Shown here piece by piece: positions 7,993 to 14,622 of a DNA stretch of 14,622 nucleotides; position 1 is the stretch's first letter; every line of letters starts with the position of its first letter. The DNA comes from CAYUJH01 sp964394585. GTDB lineage: Bacteria > Bacteroidota > Bacteroidia > Cytophagales > Flammeovirgaceae. The position numbers and the translations under genes were made by a program. The notes beneath the pieces were generated by a model that saw nothing but the letters and a program-made list of their open reading frames with translations, was not told the DNA's origin and made no database searches. The stretch is from contig CAYMYI010000107.1 of assembly GCA_964394585.1 (NCBI GenBank), positions 1 to 14,622 of the forward strand. The letters run 5' to 3'.

Positions 7993-9801
7993 TTAAAAAA
8001 CATATTCGTTTTTGGCGATCATAGCATCGGCAATTTCGCGGCGCAATACCTTCGGGTTAATTGGGTTGTTCACTTTGGTGAAGCGTTTTAAGCCCATCAT
8101 CATCACCTTCATTTCGTCGCCAGTTACAAAGCTCATGATTGCCTCGCGCCCTGCTTTACCTACTTTCTCTACTGCTTCGTGTACGTACACAAGGGTGGCA
8201 TTTTTTTGCATTTTGCATGCCTCTTCTCCACGCATTGCAATCATTTTTTCTGTACGTAGTAAGGTTGACTCTGCCACATAGATTTCGATGAGCATATCTG
8301 CTACATTCATCATGATTTCCTGCTCTTCTTGCAGCGTTGTGGCAAATGTTTGCACAGATTTACCAGCTACCATGAGTACCGCTTTTTTCAGGTTTTTCAA
8401 GATTTCTTTTTCGTCTGAGAAAAGCTCGGCACCGTTTGGTGTAGCAAACGAAGGCACACCGGTAAGTTCTTGAGCTACAGCCATTGCCGGCCCCATTAAG
8501 TCGAGTTCGCCTTTCATAGCGCGCTTAATCATCATGCCTACGAGCAACATACGGTTAATTTCGTTGGTGCCTTCGTAGATTCTTGAGATGCGGGCATCGC
8601 GGTAGGCGCGTTCCATTGGGGCATCGGCAGAGAAGCCCATACCACCATATACTTGTACACCTTCATCGGTTACGTAGTCTAGTACTTCCGATCCGTGTAC
8701 TTTCATAATAGCGCACTCAATCGCAAACTGTTCTACTCCTTTTAGTTTTGCTTCTGCTTCGGGCATTCCTTCCGCGATTAAGTCGGCAATTTTATCTTCA
8801 ATATCTTGCCCTGCACGGTACGATGCTGCCTCGGTAGCATACGTACGAATCGCCATTTCGGCTAATTTGTACTTGATAGCCCCAAAGTTGCTAATTGCTT
8901 TACCGAATTGCTTACGCTCGTTCGAATAGTTTGTTGCAAGATTGATTACATGCTTACAACCGCCGATTACGCCAACTCCTAATTTTACACGCCCAATGTT
9001 AAGGATGTTAACGGCAATTTTAAATCCGTTTCCACGCTCAGAAAGCATGTTTTCAACAGGAACTTTGCAATCGTTGAAGAATACTTGGCGGGTAGATGAT
9101 CCTTTGATCCCCATCTTTTTTTCTTCTTCGTTCATGGTGATACCGCCAAAGGTTTTTTCTACGATAAACGCGGTTAGGTTTTTATCATCATCGATTTTGG
9201 CAAATACGATGAACACATCGGCAAATCCTGCATTTGAAATCCAGATTTTCTGCCCGTTGATAAGGTAATGCTTCCCATCTTCTGAAAGAACTGCTTTAGT
9301 TTTACCTGAGTTAGCATCTGAACCAGCATCAGGCTCTGTAAGGCAATAGCAAGCGGCCCACTCACCGGTAGCTAACTTGGGTAAGTATTTTTGTTTTTGT
9401 TCTTCATTACCATAATAAAGGATTGGAAGAGTCCCGATACCAGTATGTGCTCCGTATGTAGTGGAGAACGAGCCAGATGCTCCAATTATATCGGCAATGA
9501 GCATAGAAGTGTTAAAGCTCATGCCTAAACCTCCGTACTCTTCCGGTACAGAAACCCCTAACAAACCTAACTCCCCAGCTTTTTTGAAGATTTGCGGAAT
9601 CAGCTCTGGTTCTTTCATGCTATCGATACGATCGCGAAGGGGTTCAATTTCTTTGTCGATAAACTCTTGGCAAGCGTGTGCCATCATACGTTGCTCTTCG
9701 GTAAACTCTTCTGGGATGAAGATGTCTTGGGCTGGTGTTTCGCGAACTAAAAATTCGCCGCCTTTAATTGCATTTTTCTTTTCGTGTGCTACGGTTTCCA
9801 T
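7993..9801 (-). CDS. Acyl-CoA dehydrogenase with C-terminal extension (VLCAD/ACAD9-like)
   Basis: FAD enzyme of 602 residues that oxidises acyl-CoA to trans-2-enoyl-CoA, the first step of fatty-acid beta-oxidation, passing electrons to an electron-transfer flavoprotein. After a short N-terminal extension come the helical domain (about 30-150), the middle beta domain (about 150-260) and the C-terminal helical domain (about 265-425). The middle domain has the first family signature, CLTEPDAGSDANS (153-165), and NGQKIWISN. The C-terminal domain has the second signature, starting QVYGGMGF (383-390). The catalytic base is Glu410 in RIYEGTNEINR. An extra C-terminal region (about 430-602) is longer than in short- and medium-chain enzymes (about 380-400 residues) and resembles the long-chain VLCAD/ACAD9 group, so long-chain substrates are inferred. 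Start ATG 9801 is the first in frame before the conserved region. No thiolase or fadB gene is adjacent. Its upstream region carries two palindromes around a predicted promoter. Confidence 0.96.
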   Translation of the reverse strand: METVAHEKKNAIKGGEFLVRETPAQDIFIPEEFTEEQRMMAHACQEFIDKEIEPLRDRIDSMKEPELIPQIFKKAGELGLLGVSVPEEYGGLGMSFNTSMLIADIIGASGSFSTTYGAHTGIGTLPILYYGNEEQKQKYLPKLATGEWAACYCLTEPDAGSDANSGKTKAVLSEDGKHYLINGQKIWISNAGFADVFIVFAKIDDDKNLTAFIVEKTFGGITMNEEEKKMGIKGSSTRQVFFNDCKVPVENMLSERGNGFKIAVNILNIGRVKLGVGVIGGCKHVINLATNYSNERKQFGKAISNFGAIKYKLAEMAIRTYATEAASYRAGQDIEDKIADLIAEGMPEAEAKLKGVEQFAIECAIMKVHGSEVLDYVTDEGVQVYGGMGFSADAPMERAYRDARISRIYEGTNEINRMLLVGMMIKRAMKGELDLMGPAMAVAQELTGVPSFATPNGAELFSDEKEILKNLKKAVLMVAGKSVQTFATTLQEEQEIMMNVADMLIEIYVAESTLLRTEKMIAMRGEEACKMQKNATLVYVHEAVEKVGKAGREAIMSFVTGDEMKVMMMGLKRFTKVNNPINPKVLRREIADAMIAKNEYVF

Positions 9802-9844
9802 TTTCTATTATTATTTACTGATAAGGTTAAAAGACTGTTTAAAT

Positions 9845-9862
9845 TGTTATGCATGCATAACA
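9845..9862. promoter_or_regulatory. Operator-like perfect palindrome, proximal copy
   Basis: TGTTATGCATGCATAACA is an 18-bp perfect palindrome. It sits at the predicted transcription start of the acyl-CoA dehydrogenase, about 45 bases before its start codon. It shares 13 identical bases (TATGCATGCATAA) with the distal copy. It is the shape of a site for a dimeric repressor; which protein binds is unknown. Confidence 0.7.
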
Positions 9863-9868
9863 TATATT

Positions 9869-9876
9869 CAAATATA
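9869..9876 (-). promoter_or_regulatory. Predicted -7 promoter box for the acyl-CoA dehydrogenase
   Basis: On the minus strand this reads TATATTTG, an exact match to TAnnTTTG. The expected start would be near 9863, giving a leader of about 60 bases. The -33 position falls in the distal palindrome, and no clear TTG is present there, as might be expected of a regulated promoter. Confidence 0.6.
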
Positions 9877-9882
9877 TACTTT

Positions 9883-9904
9883 TTTAGTATGCATGCATAA
9901 TAAA
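9883..9904. promoter_or_regulatory. Operator-like palindrome, distal copy
   Basis: The 12-bp core TATGCATGCATA (9888-9899) is perfectly palindromic. After one mismatched pair the symmetry resumes for four more pairs (TTTA/TAAA). Its centre is 40 bp from that of the proximal copy, close to four helical turns, so dimers on both sites would lie on nearly the same face of the DNA. It overlaps the expected -33 region of the dehydrogenase promoter. Confidence 0.65.
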
Positions 9905-9960
9905 TAACAAAAAAAATTTTATTCTGTTCGAAGAACCCTCTTTTCTGCGAAGATTATGTG

Positions 9961-9979
9961 GGTAATCATTAATGATACC
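9961..9979. repeat. Inverted repeat downstream of the fasciclin gene
   Basis: GGT, one unpaired A, the perfect 12-bp palindrome ATCATTAATGAT (9965-9976), then ACC. It lies just beyond the stop of the fasciclin gene on the minus strand. No U run follows in that direction, so it is a poor intrinsic terminator; it may be an RNA-stabilising stem or a protein site. Confidence 0.35.
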
Positions 9980-10000
9980 GATAGAAATAGTGCCTTTGGC

Positions 10001-11803
10001 TTACGGCAGCAGTACGTTTTCAATGAGGTACACCATCCCATTGCGAGCTACGAAGGGCTCTCCTACTACACGCGCTGAGCTATTTTCAGCAAAAAACAGC
10101 AGTTCACCGGCATTGCTTACTGTGAGGCGTTTCCCTAAACTAAACGTAGTTACCTGCTCGCCGGTCGTAAAACTATTGGGGGTTCGGTAGCTATTCAGCA
10201 TATGATAAAACAACAGGCTTGCATTTACTTGAGCAAGGCTATCGATTCCATTGGTAGCATTGCTCAAGGTTGTTTGAAATGCCTCGTTATTAGGGGCTAA
10301 TAAAGTAAAACGGTTCGCATTCAATGAATTTTGGAAATTAAGCGCATTGACTACGCTTTGTAAGCTATCGGTTTCCGGATGTAAGCGCAGCACTTCGCTT
10401 ACCGAAAGTGGAGTAAGTACTTCACTGAGAGCAAATGTACCGTTAGCAATATAATAGTGTGTAAACTGTTCTGGGTCGGGCAGGACAGCCCCGTTGAGTA
10501 ACCCACTTTCAGTCCATAAGAGGCTCAGCAAAATGGTATCGTTTTCTACTGTTCGAAATGTGGAGAGCGCTTTCCAAGACTGCCCTTCTCCTATCCTCAA
10601 ATCATCTTGTACGAGGTGGTATTTGGCTAGCTTCGTTGCCTCGGTGGTATTAAGAAATATTTCGGTTTCTGCAAGCCCTTCATTTGCCAAGTAATTTGCT
10701 AATAGAGCGTCGGTAGGAGCGAGTAGGGTAATTTCTTGCGATAGGTCGTTAAGGTGTGCCCAAGTAGGCGTGTTTTCCAGGCTACGGCGTAACCAAGAAA
10801 ACTCAGGCTCATCGCTAAGCAACATTTGAGCGGTAATTGGGGCATTTAAGGGCATCGTCATTTCGTACACTACACCGTTTTTTGTACGAATGGGGTCGGT
10901 ATTCCAGCGGACATCATCCCCCGAATGGGGGCTTTCAATAAAAAAGTTATTCCCTTCGCGGATGATTCTTATAGGATGGCCCAATGCGGTAGGGAAAATT
11001 GCACTTGCTTGCAGTTCCTGTAGTTGTAATATGGTGTCAGGTACTACGTGGTAACGCACAAAGTTTTTGAAGATGTACTGAGGGATGGATTCTAAATTGG
11101 CAAATCCTCTTTGTTGAAAAAAAAATTCGATAGGGCTATCGGCACATGCTAATAGTGTGAATTTCTGTGTGGTATCTTTCAACAATGCCATGAGAGAGGT
11201 AGCAGAGGCGGCATTTTTCATCCATTGGTATCCCTCTGTTTCTTGGAGCCAATCGGCCAGAGTTTTTGTAGCAAAAGAAGCAGAGTCGGTAACCGACTTG
11301 GGTAAAGGGATGACCTGTTCTATGGGATAGATAGTACCATTGGTAGCGCCAATCGCAAGATTGGGACTAAAACTAACTTCATTTACTTGCCATGCGCTGT
11401 TTTCTTGCGTGATGGTAAGAGGAAGGCCCAATAGTGTATTGAGTGGTAGTGCATCGGTAAGCCGGTTGGGCGGGAAATCGCCTTCAACAATGTGGTATTG
11501 CATTGTGCTGCGCAAGAGCGAGGGTGATACATCGAAAATATTTTCTAGCCCAAGTGTGGTAAGCCACAAAGTAAATGCCTGATCGGTAGGGGCAAACAGC
11601 GTAGACTGTTCATCATCTGCCGAGAGGGTTGCTTCCAGACCGTTCGCACGAATTATCGATAAAAAGATAGAGTATTGCCCTGTTTCTTCTAAGGAATGTA
11701 CAATGTTTTTAGACGTTTCTATCTCTTCTGTAGGGTCGTCTTCTGAGCACGCAAACAGTCCGCTAAGTAGAAGAAGGATAACCCCCCATCGATATTGTTT
11801 CAT
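10001..11803 (-). CDS. Lipoprotein with four fasciclin (FAS1) domains
   Basis: Predicted cell-surface adhesion-type lipoprotein of 600 residues. ATG 11803 is preferred over the in-frame ATG at 11842 because it places a normal lipoprotein signal at the N-terminus: basic start, hydrophobic run 7-16, LFAC with Cys19. CSEDD follows; serine plus acidic residues right after the lipid cysteine resembles the Bacteroidota surface-export signal, so exposure on the outer face is inferred. Four FAS1 repeats are visible at about 33-167, 181-319, 323-465 and 467-600. Repeats 1, 3 and 4 have the core motif (TLFAPTDQAF, TLLAPTDALL, TLLAPNNEAF) and YHxV/YHML strands (YHIV, YHLV, YHML). Repeat 2 is degenerate at that motif (TLLACADSPIEFF) but keeps RYHVVPDTI. 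Repeats 1, 2 and 4 retain NGTIYPIE, NGVVYEM and NGMVYLIE near their ends. Partner and ligand are unknown. It is divergent from valS and upstream of the acyl-CoA dehydrogenase on the same strand, separated from it by the regulated intergenic region. Confidence 0.92.
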   Translation of the reverse strand: MKQYRWGVILLLLSGLFACSEDDPTEEIETSKNIVHSLEETGQYSIFLSIIRANGLEATLSADDEQSTLFAPTDQAFTLWLTTLGLENIFDVSPSLLRSTMQYHIVEGDFPPNRLTDALPLNTLLGLPLTITQENSAWQVNEVSFSPNLAIGATNGTIYPIEQVIPLPKSVTDSASFATKTLADWLQETEGYQWMKNAASATSLMALLKDTTQKFTLLACADSPIEFFFQQRGFANLESIPQYIFKNFVRYHVVPDTILQLQELQASAIFPTALGHPIRIIREGNNFFIESPHSGDDVRWNTDPIRTKNGVVYEMTMPLNAPITAQMLLSDEPEFSWLRRSLENTPTWAHLNDLSQEITLLAPTDALLANYLANEGLAETEIFLNTTEATKLAKYHLVQDDLRIGEGQSWKALSTFRTVENDTILLSLLWTESGLLNGAVLPDPEQFTHYYIANGTFALSEVLTPLSVSEVLRLHPETDSLQSVVNALNFQNSLNANRFTLLAPNNEAFQTTLSNATNGIDSLAQVNASLLFYHMLNSYRTPNSFTTGEQVTTFSLGKRLTVSNAGELLFFAENSSARVVGEPFVARNGMVYLIENVLLP

Positions 11804-11853
11804 GGCAGTTGCACTAATTGTAGTATGAAAGGGTACACTCACTCTTATTTCGA

Positions 11854-11882
11854 TTGATTTCTTCGATTTTGTACTAACTTTG
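11854..11882 (+). promoter_or_regulatory. Predicted valS promoter
   Basis: TTG (11854-11856) is followed after 18 bases by TAACTTTG (11875-11882), an exact TAnnTTTG box, and then GTGGTCA. Transcription would start near 11888, giving a leader of about 85 bases before valS. The element sits within about 80 bases of the divergent fasciclin start codon, so the two control regions are close together or overlap. Confidence 0.65.
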
Positions 11883-11972
11883 TGGTCATTTTTCGCAGCT
11901 TTATACGGAAAAACAAATACAAAAATAATTCAATACGCGTAAAGAACCGCTAGGGTAAAATTCAGCAAACTA

Positions 11973-14622
11973 ATGGAGCTAAAAAAGACCTATTCACCAC
12001 ACGATGTAGAAGAAAAGTGGTATGCCACATGGCTAAAATATAAACATTTTCACTCAGAGCCAGACCCCGCTAAAGAACCCTTTACCATAGTAATTCCTCC
12101 ACCAAATGTAACCGGTGTGTTGCACATGGGACATATTTTGAATAATACAATTCAAGATGTACTCACCCGTAAGGCTCGTATGGAGGGCAAAAATGCCTGT
12201 TGGGTACCCGGTACCGATCATGCCTCTATCGCTACGGAAGCCAAAGTAGTGAAAATGCTCCGCGAAAAAGGAATCAAGAAATCAGACCTTACCCGCGAAG
12301 AATTTTTAGCACATGCTTGGGAATGGAAAGAAAAATACGGCGGGATTATCTTAAAACAGTTACAGCGTTTGGGCGCCTCTTGCGATTGGGATCGCGAGGC
12401 GTTCACCATGGACGAAAATCGTTCAGAGCAAGTAATTGATGCGTTCATCCATCTTTATGAAAAAGGATATGTATATCGCGGTTTGCGTATGGTAAACTGG
12501 GACCCCGAAGCCAAAACAGTTCTTTCTAACGAAGAGGTTATTTATAAAGAAGTACAATCAAAGTTGTACTATGTGAAATACCCTGTGCAAGGTAGTGATG
12601 AATATGTAACTATTGCCACCACCCGACCTGAAACCATTCTAGGCGATACGGCAATCTGTATCAACCCTAAAGATGAGCGATATGCGCATTTGCATGGAAA
12701 AAAAGCCGTAGTGCCTATGGTAAATCGCGAAATCCCTATCATTCTGGATAGCTATGTAGATATGGAATTCGGTACGGGCTGTCTGAAGGTAACCCCAGCA
12801 CATGACGAGAATGACTACAATTTGGGGAAAAAACACAATTTAGAGGTTATTGATATTTTAAATGATGACGGTACCCTAAGCGATGCCGCTCAGTTCTTTG
12901 TAGGAGAAGACCGGTTTGTGGTACGCAAAAAAATTGCTAAAGAGCTCGAAAAACTAGGATTACTCCTAAAGGAAGAAGATTATACCAACCAAGTTGGAAC
13001 TTCAGAAAGAACCGGCGCCATCATTGAGCCAAAGCTTTCAGAACAATGGTTTGTCGCCATGAAAGAGCTATGCAAACCCGCTCTTGAACATGTGATGAAC
13101 GACGATATACAGTTTCATCCTCCTAGTTTTAAAAATATGTACAAAGCTTGGATTGATAAAATCCAAGACTGGAATATCTCGCGCCAACTCTGGTGGGGGC
13201 ATCGCATTCCAGCTTACTACCTGCCTAATGGGGAAATCGTAGTGGCGAAAACCCCTGAAGAAGCCTACCAAAAAGCACTAAAAATCGACTCATCTTTAAC
13301 ACCAGAAGCACTCCGCCAAGACGAAGATGTGCTCGATACGTGGGCAAGTTCATGGCTTTGGCCCATTTCTGTATTCGATAAAGAAGAACTCGACTATTAT
13401 TACCCCACTTCCGTTTTGGTTACCGGCTTCGATATTATCTTCCTGTGGGTAATGCGAATGATTATTGCCGGCTATGAACTCAAAAAGGAAAAGCCATTTA
13501 AGCATGTGTATTTCACCGGTATGGTTCGCGATAAAATGCGGCGAAAAATGTCAAAATCGTTAGGAAACTCTCCTGATGTTTTTAAACTAATGGATAAATA
13601 CAGCACTGATGGCATGCGTTATGGTATTCTTTCTAGCTCTGCCGCAGGAAACGATATTGTTTTCGATTCAGATGTTCCTAAATCGCAAAAACCAGAAGAT
13701 GTAGAAGCGTTTTCAAAGCTCGAACCGAATTCTAAGTTGTGCGAAACCGGGCGTAACTTTGCTAATAAAATATGGAATGCCCTTCGGCTCGTGAAATCGT
13801 GGCAGGTTGACCCCACGATGGAAAACACCAACCAAGTGGCTATTGATTGGTTCCAAGCCACGTTTCATACTGCCCTTGGCGAAATAGAAGGCAAATACCA
13901 AGAATTCCGCCTCTCTGAAGCTTTGGTAAGTGTCTACAAGTTGGTATGGGACGAATTCTGCTCTCGCTATCTCGAAATCATAAAGCCAGAATATGATTCC
14001 TCTACTCAGAAAGCGAAACCGATAGATGCTGCCACTATGCATGCTACGCTACAGTTTTTTGATAACTTAATGCGTGTTCTACACCCTTTCATGCCTTTTA
14101 TTACAGAAGAAGTTTGGCAGAACCTAGCACAGCGTAACGAAAGAGACAGCATATGTATTAGCCCTTACCCTACAATAGAAAGCCATATCAATACCTCTCT
14201 TATCGAAGAAGCTGAATATGCGTTTGCAATAGCGCAAGGTATCAATAACATTCGTAATGAAAAGCAACTTAAAAAGAACCTTGAGCTCGATGTATCCGTG
14301 AACGCAAAGCAACCCAGTTTATTTACAGAGAAGTTTGCTACGATCATTCAAAAGTTGGCGAAGGTCAATAAAATAGAAGTAGCTTCAGAAAAACCCAATG
14401 GTGCTATTTCTTTCTTAGTGAAAGATGTTGAAATATATGTATCAATCGACCAAGAAATTGACGTAGAAGAAGAGAAAGCCAAATTACTTAAAGAGATTGA
14501 ATACCAACAAGGGTTTTTAAAGTCAATAGAGAAAAAGCTAAGCAATGCAAAATTTGTCGATAACGCCCCTGAAAAGGTAGTGAATTTGGAGCGTCAGAAA
14601 AAAGCTGATACTGAAAATAAAA
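11973..14622 (+). CDS. valS: Valyl-tRNA synthetase, 3' partial
   Basis: Class I aminoacyl-tRNA synthetase that charges tRNA-Val in the cytoplasm and removes mischarged threonine. I translated 883 codons without a stop from ATG 11973 to the window end; the usual family ending suggests roughly 10-20 codons are missing. In order: PPPNVTGVLHMGH with the HIGH-type motif HMGH (51-54); the CP1 editing domain (about 185-345; ATTRPET at 215-221, GTGCLKVTPAHDEND); ISRQLWWGHRIPAYY (402-416); the catalytic RKMSKSLGNSPD with KMSKS at 525-529; the anticodon-binding helical domain (about 590-740; GRNFANKIWNALR, HPFMPFITEEVW); and the C-terminal tRNA-contacting coiled coil (about 828 to the end). Odd feature: between GNDIVFD and KLCETGRNF there are about 22 charged residues (566-587) where relatives have only one or two. 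No Shine-Dalgarno site or T-box is seen; the leader is AT-rich. Confidence 0.97.
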   Translation, partial: MELKKTYSPHDVEEKWYATWLKYKHFHSEPDPAKEPFTIVIPPPNVTGVLHMGHILNNTIQDVLTRKARMEGKNACWVPGTDHASIATEAKVVKMLREKGIKKSDLTREEFLAHAWEWKEKYGGIILKQLQRLGASCDWDREAFTMDENRSEQVIDAFIHLYEKGYVYRGLRMVNWDPEAKTVLSNEEVIYKEVQSKLYYVKYPVQGSDEYVTIATTRPETILGDTAICINPKDERYAHLHGKKAVVPMVNREIPIILDSYVDMEFGTGCLKVTPAHDENDYNLGKKHNLEVIDILNDDGTLSDAAQFFVGEDRFVVRKKIAKELEKLGLLLKEEDYTNQVGTSERTGAIIEPKLSEQWFVAMKELCKPALEHVMNDDIQFHPPSFKNMYKAWIDKIQDWNISRQLWWGHRIPAYYLPNGEIVVAKTPEEAYQKALKIDSSLTPEALRQDEDVLDTWASSWLWPISVFDKEELDYYYPTSVLVTGFDIIFLWVMRMIIAGYELKKEKPFKHVYFTGMVRDKMRRKMSKSLGNSPDVFKLMDKYSTDGMRYGILSSSAAGNDIVFDSDVPKSQKPEDVEAFSKLEPNSKLCETGRNFANKIWNALRLVKSWQVDPTMENTNQVAIDWFQATFHTALGEIEGKYQEFRLSEALVSVYKLVWDEFCSRYLEIIKPEYDSSTQKAKPIDAATMHATLQFFDNLMRVLHPFMPFITEEVWQNLAQRNERDSICISPYPTIESHINTSLIEEAEYAFAIAQGINNIRNEKQLKKNLELDVSVNAKQPSLFTEKFATIIQKLAKVNKIEVASEKPNGAISFLVKDVEIYVSIDQEIDVEEEKAKLLKEIEYQQGFLKSIEKKLSNAKFVDNAPEKVVNLERQKKADTENK

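Noticed and set aside
9461..9907. 148-residue plus-strand frame opposite the acyl-CoA dehydrogenase start
   Set aside because: It is antisense to a well-conserved gene, has no recognisable domain and spans the regulatory region.
11804..11842. Earlier ATG for the fasciclin lipoprotein
   Set aside because: It would bury the lipoprotein signal 13 residues inside.
11883..11972. T-box or other riboswitch in the valS leader
   Set aside because: No T-box consensus or long stem is visible; the leader is short and AT-rich.
1..14622. Defence system, prophage, insertion sequence, CRISPR, tRNA or a new multi-gene system
   Set aside because: No transposase, terminal repeats, regular spacers, tRNA-like arms or clustered unknown genes were found; all intact genes belong to known families.

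Overview
The window looks like a chromosomal contig segment from a member of the Bacteroidota, probably the Cytophagia (class level is inference). The signs are the DUF5686/carboxypeptidase-regulatory-like outer-membrane protein, a lipoprotein with an acidic stretch after the lipid cysteine, promoters of the Bacteroidota type (TAnnTTTG at -7), starts without Shine-Dalgarno sites and AT-rich intergenic DNA. The genes are mostly housekeeping or envelope genes. I found no phage, insertion sequence, CRISPR array, tRNA or rRNA.

Layout. Positions 1-3355 hold the end of an efflux operon: the C-terminal 60% of an RND (HAE1/AcrB-type) pump, then its NodT-type outer-membrane channel lipoprotein. Positions 3356-4311 are a decayed interval. 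It contains an internal fragment of a sodium-dependent bicarbonate permease (SbtA/DUF897 family), frameshifted and truncated at both ends, then a strong intrinsic terminator. Positions 4312-6976 hold one DUF5686 gene interrupted by ten Ns. The flanks of the N run share 6 bases, and joining them there restores a single 882-residue frame, so the gap is probably a scaffolding artefact. Positions 7340-7936 encode riboflavin synthase alpha from a GTG start. It converges on an FAD-dependent acyl-CoA dehydrogenase (9801-7993, minus) across a perfect hairpin that can terminate both transcripts. Upstream of the dehydrogenase, two near-identical palindromes exactly 40 bp apart bracket its predicted promoter. 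A four-domain fasciclin (FAS1) lipoprotein (11803-10001, minus) is divergent from valS (11973 to the window end, plus). The valS frame is open and only its last few codons are missing.

How the genes work together. The efflux pair exports toxic compounds, with its fusion protein presumably just before the window. Riboflavin synthase makes the precursor of the FAD used by its convergent neighbour, although their adjacency may be chance. The dehydrogenase starts fatty-acid beta-oxidation and appears to have its own operator-controlled promoter, the best regulatory lead here. No convincing new multi-gene system is visible. The points most worth checking are the twin-palindrome operator, the repairable N gap, the bicarbonate-transporter remnant and an extra segment of about 20 residues in valyl-tRNA synthetase.
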